Assembly: GCA_045576295.1 (NCBI GenBank)
Contig: JAZNGF010000033.1
Span: 1-40,876 of the forward strand
DNA length: 40,876 nucleotides
Reading direction: 5' to 3'
Origin: CAVALG01 sp045576295
GTDB lineage: Bacteria; Bacillota; Clostridia; Oscillospirales; Acutalibacteraceae
The notes under the pieces are model-generated. The model searched no databases. It saw nothing but the letters and a program-made list of their open reading frames with translations, and had not been told where the DNA came from. The position numbers were made by a program, and so were the translations under genes. The first letter of the stretch is position 1, and every line of letters begins with the position of its first letter. Of this stretch, positions 8,191 to 15,143 are shown piece by piece.

Positions 8191-9312
8191 TTAAACTTCC
8201 TTAGCCTTGGGAACATACAGGTAGTAGGTTGGAAGGCCAACAAGGTCGGTTCCCTCGCTTAAAACAACATCCTTATCTATGGTGATGTATTTTAGTTTGG
8301 AATTATCGCCAACAACTGTATCTTGCATAATAATGCAGTTTTCAACAACAGCGCCCTTGCCGATTTTTACACCGCGGAAAATAACCGAATTTTTAACGAT
8401 GCCTTCAATTAAGCAACCATCAGCTATAATCGAGCCTGTAACATGTGAGTCGAGACCATAACGTGTTGGCATATCGTCACGTGTTTTGGTGAATACCGGG
8501 CGTTCGCGGTTAAACACCTGAAGCCTTACATCACGGCTTTCAAGCAGTTCGTTATGAACCCTAACATAGGTTTCAGGGCTGTCGATTATGGCGGCATAGT
8601 TGTCAACCTTATAGCCCATTATGTTCATTTTATCAACATTATCTTGAATAATATTTCTTGACATACTAACCTTGTTATGAGCATTAAGCTCTGTAACCAT
8701 ATCAATAAGCTTTTCACGCTCGATAATTAAAATGTCAAGTCCGTAGTTCTTTTCGTCAGCCGAGCCTGCAGTCATAACAACCTTGTTAACCCTGCCGCCT
8801 TCATCGAATGACATATCAACAAGGTTACGCTTGCTTTCAGCTATTGTGCAGGTTTTGTAAGCAACCGTCATATCCGCGCCGCTTAATATGTGCTTTTCAA
8901 TCATATCGCGCACATCGAAGTTCGAGATAAGGTTCGAGTTGCAAAGCACAACATACTTTTCAATCGAATTCTTTAAGAAGGTAATCGAGGTGAAAAGTGC
9001 ATCCACGTGCCCGTGGGTCATTGCGCCATCACCAAATGCATATGGTGGGAGCAGGTATAAACCTCCTGTTTTACGGTCGAGGTCCCACGCCTTACCTGAA
9101 CCTAAATGGTCCATAAGTGATTTATATTTTAGCCTTGTAACAAGGCCAACCTTAGAAATCCCTGCATTAACAAGGTTCGATAGCGTAAAGTCTATCAGTC
9201 TGTATCTTCCTGCAACAGGCATAGAGCCCATTGACCTAACGCTTGTGAGCGGTGTAAGTAATTCGTCGTATGCATTCGGGAAGATAATACCTAATACATC
9301 ATTTGTTCTCAT
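8191..9312 (-). CDS. glgD: GlgD, regulatory subunit of glucose-1-phosphate adenylyltransferase
   Basis: This 373-residue protein is homologous to GlgC along its whole length. It has a nucleotidyltransferase-like N-terminal domain and a left-handed beta-helix C-terminus with hexapeptide repeats. It lacks the GGQGSRL pyrophosphate loop and the WYKGTANA substrate motif seen in its neighbour GlgC. That is the known mark of Firmicutes GlgD, which is poorly active alone and forms a hetero-oligomer with GlgC. Its start overlaps the glgC stop by 4 bp (ATGA), which suits equal synthesis of the two subunits. Confidence 0.9.
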   Translation of the reverse strand: MRTNDVLGIIFPNAYDELLTPLTSVRSMGSMPVAGRYRLIDFTLSNLVNAGISKVGLVTRLKYKSLMDHLGSGKAWDLDRKTGGLYLLPPYAFGDGAMTHGHVDALFTSITFLKNSIEKYVVLCNSNLISNFDVRDMIEKHILSGADMTVAYKTCTIAESKRNLVDMSFDEGGRVNKVVMTAGSADEKNYGLDILIIEREKLIDMVTELNAHNKVSMSRNIIQDNVDKMNIMGYKVDNYAAIIDSPETYVRVHNELLESRDVRLQVFNRERPVFTKTRDDMPTRYGLDSHVTGSIIADGCLIEGIVKNSVIFRGVKIGKGAVVENCIIMQDTVVGDNSKLKYITIDKDVVLSEGTDLVGLPTYYLYVPKAKEV

Positions 9313-10526
9313 ATGGACTCACCCCCTTTAACATCTGTGTCAACCATAAGGCCGGCACCAACCGAAGCACCCTCGCCCACGGTTATTCCTGGGCCGATTA
9401 CGGTTACGCCCCAATCATCAATATCATCCATATTTTCAGGCCGCATGCCAACGTGTGCCTGCGCTTCGATAACGGCGTTTTCGGCAATTATTGCATATTC
9501 AACCTTTGCGCCTTTTTTAATTACAGCGCCCGGCATTATTATTGAATCAAGCACGCTTGCTCCATCTTCAATAACTACGTTATCGAAAAGAATTGAATAT
9601 TCAAGCTCACCCGAAACATCGCAGCCTTCAGTGATAAGCGAGTTTTGAATTTTTGCTGTTTCGGAAATATACTGCGGTGGAGCCGACGGAGTTCTGGAAT
9701 AGATCTTCCAGTCAGGGTCGGATAAATCTAAGTTAAGTTTGGGGTTAAGAAGATCGAGGTTGGCTTCCCACAATGAATCAATGGTTCCAACGTCCTTCCA
9801 GTAATCGTTAAATGTATAGGCTGTGAGTTTTTCCTTTGAGCCTAACATTAAGGGAATTATATTTTTGCCGAAGTCGTTGCTTGATTCAGGGTTCTTTTCA
9901 TCTTCGGTTAAATATTGGCGAAGTTTTTCCCAATCGAACACATAAATACCCATTGAAGCCAAATTGCTTTTGGGGTTAGCGGGTTTTTCTTCGAATTCGT
10001 AAACTGTTCCGTCGGGGTTGCAGTTCATAATACCAAAACGGCTTGCCTCTTCATCGGGAACCTCCATAACCGCAATAGTGCAGGCAGAGCCCGTTGCTTT
10101 ATGGTGCGCAATCATTTTGGCATAGTCCATTTTATAAATATGGTCGCCCGATAATACCAAAACATATTTTGGGTTATACCTTTCAATAAAATTGATGTTT
10201 TGATAAATAGCATTTGCTGTGCCCTTATACCAATCAGCGCCTGCGCTCCTTTGGTATGGCGGCAAAATATGAACACCTGCATTGTTCCTGTCGAGATCCC
10301 ACGGCTTACCCGAGCCTATATATGCATTAAGCTCAAGCGGTTGATACTGTGTGAGAACACCAACAGTATGTATTCCCGAATTAATGCAGTTAGAAAGCGG
10401 GAAGTCAATAATTCGGTATTTTCCCCCATAGGGAACTGCGGGCTTGGCAACATCGCGCGTTAACACGCCGAGTCGGCTGCCTTGGCCCCCTGCTAATAGC
10501 ATAGCAACACATTCTGTTCTTTTCAC
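9309..10526 (-). CDS. glgC: Glucose-1-phosphate adenylyltransferase, catalytic subunit
   Basis: Makes ADP-glucose from ATP and glucose-1-phosphate, the committed step of bacterial glycogen synthesis. The 405-residue protein has the pyrophosphorylase loop LAGGQGSRLGVLT followed by KPAVPYGG (about 12-33). WYKGTANA and the glucose-1-phosphate motif EFEEKP follow, with beta-helix hexapeptide repeats at the C-terminus. Translation starts at a GTG with AGGAG 9 nt upstream. It lies 30 bp downstream of glgB and overlaps glgD by 4 bp. Length and motifs are ordinary. Confidence 0.95.
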   Translation of the reverse strand: MKRTECVAMLLAGGQGSRLGVLTRDVAKPAVPYGGKYRIIDFPLSNCINSGIHTVGVLTQYQPLELNAYIGSGKPWDLDRNNAGVHILPPYQRSAGADWYKGTANAIYQNINFIERYNPKYVLVLSGDHIYKMDYAKMIAHHKATGSACTIAVMEVPDEEASRFGIMNCNPDGTVYEFEEKPANPKSNLASMGIYVFDWEKLRQYLTEDEKNPESSNDFGKNIIPLMLGSKEKLTAYTFNDYWKDVGTIDSLWEANLDLLNPKLNLDLSDPDWKIYSRTPSAPPQYISETAKIQNSLITEGCDVSGELEYSILFDNVVIEDGASVLDSIIMPGAVIKKGAKVEYAIIAENAVIEAQAHVGMRPENMDDIDDWGVTVIGPGITVGEGASVGAGLMVDTDVKGGESI

Positions 10527-10556
10527 GCAAACATCTCCTGTAAAATTATTGGTCTT

Positions 10557-12482
10557 TTAACTCGGTAATTTTTGTTTAGACTTCGGCGCACGCCGCGGTG
10601 CGGCTGCCCTTTTTCCAACCAAATACATTACCGACATACCTGGTATCTTAAGGGAAATTGATTGGCCGAAACCGTGCATAGGTATCTTTTCAGAACGAAT
10701 CGCACGGGTGTCGTACCCATCACTTCCTCCAAAAGCCTTTGATGAGGTTGAGAAAACAACCTTGAAGCTGCCGTTAAATGGCGCGCCTATGCGGTAGTTT
10801 TCTCGGTTGACAGGGGCAAAATTGCAAACGCAAATTATCATATTCCCTGTTTTATCTGTTCTCATAAATGAGATTATATTTTGGGTGTTATCGTCATTAG
10901 AAATCCAATTAAAGCCTTCCCAGTTTGAATCATTCTCCCAAAAAGGTGGATTGTTGATATAAAATTTATTAAGCTCGCGGCAAAACTTCTGCATTTGGCT
11001 GTGGCGCTCGTAATCAAGCAACTGCCAATCAAGTTCGCGCATATAATCCCATTCAGAAAACTGCGCAAACTCGCTACCCATAAATAAAAGCTTTTTGCCT
11101 GGGTGCGCCATCATATATGCATAGAACGCGCGAAGGCCTGCAAACTTCATATCATATTCGCCCGGCATTTTTTCTATAAGCGAGCACTTTCCGTGAACCA
11201 CCTCATCGTGCGAAACGGGAAGCAGAAAATTTTCCGAAAAGGCATAGAAAAACGAAAACGTGAGCAGGTTATGATTATCTTTGCGGAAGTATGGGTCGAG
11301 CGATACATATTTAAGCATATCGTTCATCCAGCCCATATTCCATTTAAAGTTAAATCCAAGGCCGCCGTCGTGCACCGGCATTGTAACCATAGGCCACGCG
11401 GTTGATTCTTCGGCTATCATAAGCGCACCGGGGTAAGATGCAAACACCGCAGTGTTTAACTCCCTTAAAAATTCTATCGCTTCAAGGTTTTCGTTACCGC
11501 CGTTCTTGTTAGGCAGCCATTCCCCGCCGCGGCGATTATAATCAAGATATAGCATTGATGCAACCGCATCAACACGAAGCCCGTCGATATGATATTTATC
11601 GAACCAATAAAGCGCGTTTGAGATTAAAAACGACCGAACCTGAGGCTTGCCATAATCGAACACGGCAGTTCCCCATTCTTTGTGTTCACCAATTCGAGGG
11701 TCGGCATATTCAAAACAGGGCGTGCCATCGAACCTGTATAATGCAAATTCATCTTTCGGGAAGTGAGCCGGAACCCAATCAAGGATAACACCAACACCAG
11801 CACTATGCATTATATCAACAAACTTCATAAAGTCTTTAGGTGTGCCATAACGCGAAGTAGGCGCAAAATAGCCCGTTACCTGATACCCCCAAGAACCCTC
11901 AAACGGGTGCTCTGATATGGGCATAATTTCAACGTGGGTGTAATTCATTTCCTTAACGTAATAGGCAAGTTCATTGCCTAATTTAACGTAATCGAAAAAA
12001 TTTCCGTCTTGATACTTTTTCCACGAGCCAATATGAACCTCATAAATATTCATTGGGCGGCTCAAGTTATCACGGCCCGCTTTGGCCGCTTGCCACGTGT
12101 TATCGGTCCATTCAAAGCCTTCAAGGTTATAAACCTTTGCCGCATTATTAGGCGCAGTTTCAAAATGAAAACCGAACGGGTCACTTTTTAAAACGGTTTT
12201 GCCGCTTTTTTCGGTAACGGCGTATTTATAGGTTTCATATTCGCCGATACCTTCAACAAATACCTCATAAATACCACACCCTTTGTTGCTCATAGGGTAA
12301 GCAGTTGTATTCCATTCACAAAAACCGCCGGTTAGGTGAACCTCAGCCGCATTCGGGGCCCAAACCCTAAACACAGCACCCGGAGTTCCACCTCGGATTT
12401 CAAGGTGGGCACCAAGGTAAGTATATATATCATACCCTGTTCCCTTACAAAACTGCTTTAATGCATTTTCAAAGTCTTGCAT
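10557..12482 (-). CDS. glgB: 1,4-alpha-glucan branching enzyme
   Basis: GH13 enzyme that makes alpha-1,6 branches in glycogen. The 641 residues hold an N-terminal beta-sandwich (CBM48-like, about 15-115), a TIM barrel and a C-terminal beta domain. The catalytic triad is visible: Asp305 in GLRVDAVAS, Glu358 in MIAEES and Asp426 in VSHDEVVHGK. The protein ends with a short basic tail. It is the first gene of the glgBCDA operon, 28 bp after a good -10 box. The order is a compact synthesis cassette; no phosphorylase or debranching gene lies in the window. Confidence 0.95.
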   Translation of the reverse strand: MQDFENALKQFCKGTGYDIYTYLGAHLEIRGGTPGAVFRVWAPNAAEVHLTGGFCEWNTTAYPMSNKGCGIYEVFVEGIGEYETYKYAVTEKSGKTVLKSDPFGFHFETAPNNAAKVYNLEGFEWTDNTWQAAKAGRDNLSRPMNIYEVHIGSWKKYQDGNFFDYVKLGNELAYYVKEMNYTHVEIMPISEHPFEGSWGYQVTGYFAPTSRYGTPKDFMKFVDIMHSAGVGVILDWVPAHFPKDEFALYRFDGTPCFEYADPRIGEHKEWGTAVFDYGKPQVRSFLISNALYWFDKYHIDGLRVDAVASMLYLDYNRRGGEWLPNKNGGNENLEAIEFLRELNTAVFASYPGALMIAEESTAWPMVTMPVHDGGLGFNFKWNMGWMNDMLKYVSLDPYFRKDNHNLLTFSFFYAFSENFLLPVSHDEVVHGKCSLIEKMPGEYDMKFAGLRAFYAYMMAHPGKKLLFMGSEFAQFSEWDYMRELDWQLLDYERHSQMQKFCRELNKFYINNPPFWENDSNWEGFNWISNDDNTQNIISFMRTDKTGNMIICVCNFAPVNRENYRIGAPFNGSFKVVFSTSSKAFGGSDGYDTRAIRSEKIPMHGFGQSISLKIPGMSVMYLVGKRAAAPRRAPKSKQKLPS

Positions 12483-12509
12483 TTTTACTTCCCCTTTATG
12501 GCTATTTAT

Positions 12510-12538
12510 ATTTTAACAAGTTTTGCATAATTTTTCAA
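12510..12538 (-). promoter_or_regulatory. Promoter of the glgBCDA operon
   Basis: On the minus strand TTGAAA (12533-12538), a 17-nt spacer and TAAAAT (12510-12515) precede glgB by about 28 bp. AAGGGGAAG supplies the ribosome site. Confidence 0.72.
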
Positions 12539-12568
12539 TACTATTATTAGACATTTTAAAAATATTTC

Positions 12569-12612
12569 GTATAAATTTAACTGCGAAATTTGTTGAATTT
12601 ATACAAATTTCG
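12569..12612. repeat. Two overlapping inverted repeats upstream of the glgB promoter
   Basis: GTATAAATT (12569-12577) pairs with AATTTATAC (12596-12604), and CGAAATTTGT (12584-12593) pairs with ACAAATTTCG (12603-12612). Both are perfect, and they interlock. They begin about 31 bp upstream of the glgB -35 box, a suitable place for an activator or repressor site. The rest of the gap from 12613 to 12776 is AT-rich and shows only a short GCCCT-ATA-AGGGC palindrome near 12622. Confidence 0.6.
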
Positions 12613-12776
12613 GCATATTTAGCCCTATAAGGGCGCATATCATTAATTAACATTTATTAACTATCAAGGTTTTAGAGGCTTACGGACAAACATACCATTA
12701 CTTAAAATTATACTCACTCTTCAATAGTTATATTACCCCAAAACGCAGGTTTAAATTAAACAAAAAAATAAAACTG

Positions 12777-12805
12777 TTGACAAAGGGGATTAATGGTGAT
12801 AGAAT
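12777..12805 (+). promoter_or_regulatory. Promoter of the thiamine operon
   Basis: TTGACA (12777-12782), a 17-nt spacer and TAGAAT (12800-12805), with TG as an extended -10. Transcription would start near 12812, just before the first helix of the TPP riboswitch. Confidence 0.85.
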
Positions 12806-12814
12806 TGCATTGCC

Positions 12815-12920
12815 AACAGAATAAGGGGTGCTGAATGTTTTTCGGCTGAGATGCAGTGAATTAACACTGCGGACTCTAATAACCTGATTCGGATAATGCC
12901 GTCGTAGGGAATATTTTGTT
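12815..12920 (+). ncRNA. TPP riboswitch (THI element)
   Basis: The conserved core is plain: GGGGTGC (12825-12831), GGCTGAGAT (12844-12852), then ACCTGAT, GGATAATGCC (12891-12900) and GTAGGGA. The closing helix P1 forms between AACAGAATA (12815-12823) and TATTTTGTT (12912-12920) with one G-U pair. It lies directly after a promoter and before thiT and thiN, both thiamine genes. Binding of thiamine pyrophosphate should favour the terminator that follows. Confidence 0.95.
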
Positions 12921-12941
12921 TAAAATGTGTTTTATTCAGAT

Positions 12942-12979
12942 TTCACCAAACGGTTATTCGGTTGGTGAATTTTTTATTT
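12942..12979 (+). terminator. Riboswitch-controlled terminator
   Basis: TTCACCAA (12942-12949) and TTGGTGAA (12962-12969) form an 8-bp stem followed by TTTTTTATTT. It is placed between the TPP aptamer and the thiT ribosome site (AAGGGG at 12980-12985), so it is the likely expression platform. I did not identify the competing antiterminator fold. Confidence 0.85.
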
Positions 12980-12993
12980 AAGGGGATAGAACA

Positions 12994-13560
12994 ATGGCAA
13001 ACCAAACAAAATCAAAAGCAAACATTAGAAAGCTATGCGTTACTGCGGTAATGCTGGCGCTTAGCACGGTTTTAAGCATGATAACCGTGGTAAAGATGCC
13101 CATGGGCGGATCGGTTACACCGCTCAGCATGCTGCCGATTGTAATTTTATCGGTTATGTACGGCACACGCTGGGGAATCATTTCGGCCTTTACGCACTCG
13201 CTCATTCAGCTATTTATCGATATTTCTGCAGTGTTCAGTTGGGGGCTTTCGGCCGCAAGTGTTATAGGAACTGTAACGCTCGATTATATCTTAGCATTCA
13301 CAGTTTTAGGGCTTGCCGGAATATTCAAAAAACGCACAACACTCTGGATAACGCTTGGAACCGCTATGGCTATTGCTTTAAGGTTTTTATGCCACTTTTT
13401 ATCAGGCGTTATAATTTTCGGTGAAATAATATCGGCAGACAGCTGGATATATTCGTTAACATATAACGGAATTTATATGCTACCTGAACTTGTAATCACG
13501 GTTGTAGCCGCTGCAATAATTTTCAAAATTCCGCAGGTGAGAAGGATATGCAATATTTAA
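12994..13560 (+). CDS. thiT: ThiT, thiamine-binding S-component of an ECF transporter
   Basis: This 188-residue protein has six hydrophobic segments. It carries the ThiT family motifs GGSVTPLSMLPI (38-49) and YNGIYMLPE near 157-165. The protein binds thiamine in the membrane and works with shared ECF energising subunits, which are not encoded in this window. The TPP riboswitch directly upstream and thiN directly downstream agree with this role. It has the usual length, and the start is set by AAGGGG 8 nt upstream. Confidence 0.92.
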   Translation: MANQTKSKANIRKLCVTAVMLALSTVLSMITVVKMPMGGSVTPLSMLPIVILSVMYGTRWGIISAFTHSLIQLFIDISAVFSWGLSAASVIGTVTLDYILAFTVLGLAGIFKKRTTLWITLGTAMAIALRFLCHFLSGVIIFGEIISADSWIYSLTYNGIYMLPELVITVVAAAIIFKIPQVRRICNI

Positions 13561-14246
13561 AAACTTCAAAAAAATGTTTTATATTCGGCGCACTCCCCGT
13601 TAGCAAAGCACCACTTTTGCCAAGCGGAAACGATGTTATCATCGCAGCCGATAAGGGCGCGATTTGGGCAAACAAACTTAGGCTCAAACCCGATTTGATA
13701 ATTGGCGATTTCGATTCATTAGGCCACACCCCAAATGGCGAAAACATTTGGAAGTTGCCGGTTAAAAAAGATTTAACCGATATTGCCGCCGCGGCAGAGC
13801 TTGTTATAAACGCGCAAAACAGCAGCCATATAGCGGCACCCGAGGGTGTTACCTTGCCCGATTTTAGCGGCGTTAGCGAAATTGTGGTTTACGGCGGTAT
13901 AGGCGAGCTTTTAGACCACACACTCGCCAATCTTCAGCTTGCCTGCCAAACAGCCAAAAGCGGCATAAACCCAATCTTTTTTGGCGATGATATTACAGTT
14001 ACAGCCGTTCACAACTCCCGTGTTACGCTGCCTTCGTCGAAGGGGCGGGTTTCGGTTTTTTGCATGAGCGAAAAAGCCGAAGGGGTTACCATTAAAGGCT
14101 TAGAATATGAGCTTGAAAATGCCACACTCTCACCCGATAACCCAATTGGCGTTAGCAATAGGTTCACAGGGTGCGAAGCAGAAATTTCGGTTAAAAACGG
14201 CACACTTATTGTAACAATGCAATCTGATATTATCCCAATATTTTAA
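13548..14246 (+). CDS. thiN: Thiamine pyrophosphokinase
   Basis: Converts imported thiamine to thiamine pyrophosphate with ATP. The 232-residue protein shows the family signature in order: AADKGA, GDFDS, KKDLTD and GGIGELLDHTLAN. The last motif has Leu where many family members have Arg before LDH. The start overlaps the end of thiT by 13 bp, so the two are probably translated together under the same riboswitch. Transport and phosphorylation in one operon make a salvage route: imported thiamine is trapped as the cofactor, which then shuts the operon down. Confidence 0.9.
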   Translation: MQYLKTSKKCFIFGALPVSKAPLLPSGNDVIIAADKGAIWANKLRLKPDLIIGDFDSLGHTPNGENIWKLPVKKDLTDIAAAAELVINAQNSSHIAAPEGVTLPDFSGVSEIVVYGGIGELLDHTLANLQLACQTAKSGINPIFFGDDITVTAVHNSRVTLPSSKGRVSVFCMSEKAEGVTIKGLEYELENATLSPDNPIGVSNRFTGCEAEISVKNGTLIVTMQSDIIPIF

Positions 14247-14262
14247 AAAAACAAAATTTTTA

Positions 14263-14291
14263 ATGACAAAGCCAAAAGTTTGTGTTATTAT
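14263..14291 (+). promoter_or_regulatory. Promoter of the 249-residue unknown gene
   Basis: ATGACA (14263-14268), a 17-nt spacer and TATTAT (14286-14291), with TG upstream as an extended -10. The -10 block is nearly the same as that of nfnAB (TGnTATTATAAT). Confidence 0.55.
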
Positions 14292-14334
14292 AATCTTTAA
14301 GATGTTTAAATTTAGAATAAAGGATTGATTTCAG

Positions 14335-15084
14335 GTGACAGAACTTATAATAAATGCAATAACCGCAAAAATGTCGGCTTTTTTAAACGAGCAAAATTTC
14401 AAAAAGGGCGAGAACGGCCGTTATTCAAACGAAAAGCTTGATTTTGCGCTTGAATATAACGAAAACACAAATCATGTTACACTTAACGTTGGCGCAACAG
14501 ATGCCGAGAACTTAGAAAAAATCTCGGAATGGATGTGCACTACCGAATCGGTTGAGTATGACGGCAAAATTATCGCCGAAGATTTCACCGAAGCACTCAG
14601 TAAACAGCTTGGAATAAAGAAATCTTCCCTTACCTTTAAGGGCGCTGTTAACATTCCCGTTAAAGATAAGGCCGGCAGCGATATGACTATCGACGGCTTT
14701 ACAGCTAAAGTGTTAAACGCGTTCCCTGAATATAAGGAACTTTACAAGCAAGAGGTTGCTACCTACGGCGAATACTTATATATTGATTTTATGAAGAAAA
14801 CCGTTGTTAGCAAACTGCGCGAGCTTGTTAAGTCACCCGAACAAAATATCAAAACCTTTGAAAAGGTTTTAAGAATCTGCAGCGAAGCATACTATGAAGG
14901 CACAGCTGAGGTTTCAGATTTAGCGGTTGGTTTCATAGTTCCTGCAGTATTCTATGATTGCCCCGAAGTTTTCGAAAAAAGCGCCGAAGGTTTAAAAGAA
15001 AGCAGGCAGCTTTATATCACCGCTTGCAAATCAACCATTGAGCAGGCAGCTAAAAACAAAAAATTTCTTGAAATAATAAAATAA
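14335..15084 (+). CDS. Conserved-looking protein of unknown function
   Basis: I do not recognise this 249-residue protein. It has no signal peptide or membrane segment, so it is probably cytoplasmic. The first 90 residues mix helix and strand and look like a small folded domain. The rest is mostly helical and rich in Lys and Glu. The start is a GTG with AAGGA about 10 nt upstream; an in-frame ATG 12 codons later (MSAFLNEQ) is an alternative. It has its own promoter and a strong terminator and is monocistronic. It does not look linked to the thiamine genes before it. Confidence 0.75.
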   Translation: MTELIINAITAKMSAFLNEQNFKKGENGRYSNEKLDFALEYNENTNHVTLNVGATDAENLEKISEWMCTTESVEYDGKIIAEDFTEALSKQLGIKKSSLTFKGAVNIPVKDKAGSDMTIDGFTAKVLNAFPEYKELYKQEVATYGEYLYIDFMKKTVVSKLRELVKSPEQNIKTFEKVLRICSEAYYEGTAEVSDLAVGFIVPAVFYDCPEVFEKSAEGLKESRQLYITACKSTIEQAAKNKKFLEIIK

Positions 15085-15093
15085 CATTAAAGT

Positions 15094-15129
15094 AAAAAAC
15101 TTCCTCACTATTAAGCGAGGAAGTTTTTT
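15094..15129. terminator. Bidirectional terminator
   Basis: AAAAAACTTCCTC (15094-15106) and GAGGAAGTTTTTT (15117-15129) are a perfect 13-bp inverted repeat with A/T tails on both sides. It serves the unknown gene on the plus strand and the dockerin gene on the minus strand. Confidence 0.93.
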
Positions 15130-15143
15130 GTTATCACTTTATT

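Noticed and set aside
8888..9331. Open frame on the plus strand opposite glgD
   Set aside because: No ribosome site, no family likeness, and it overlaps a clear glgD gene completely.
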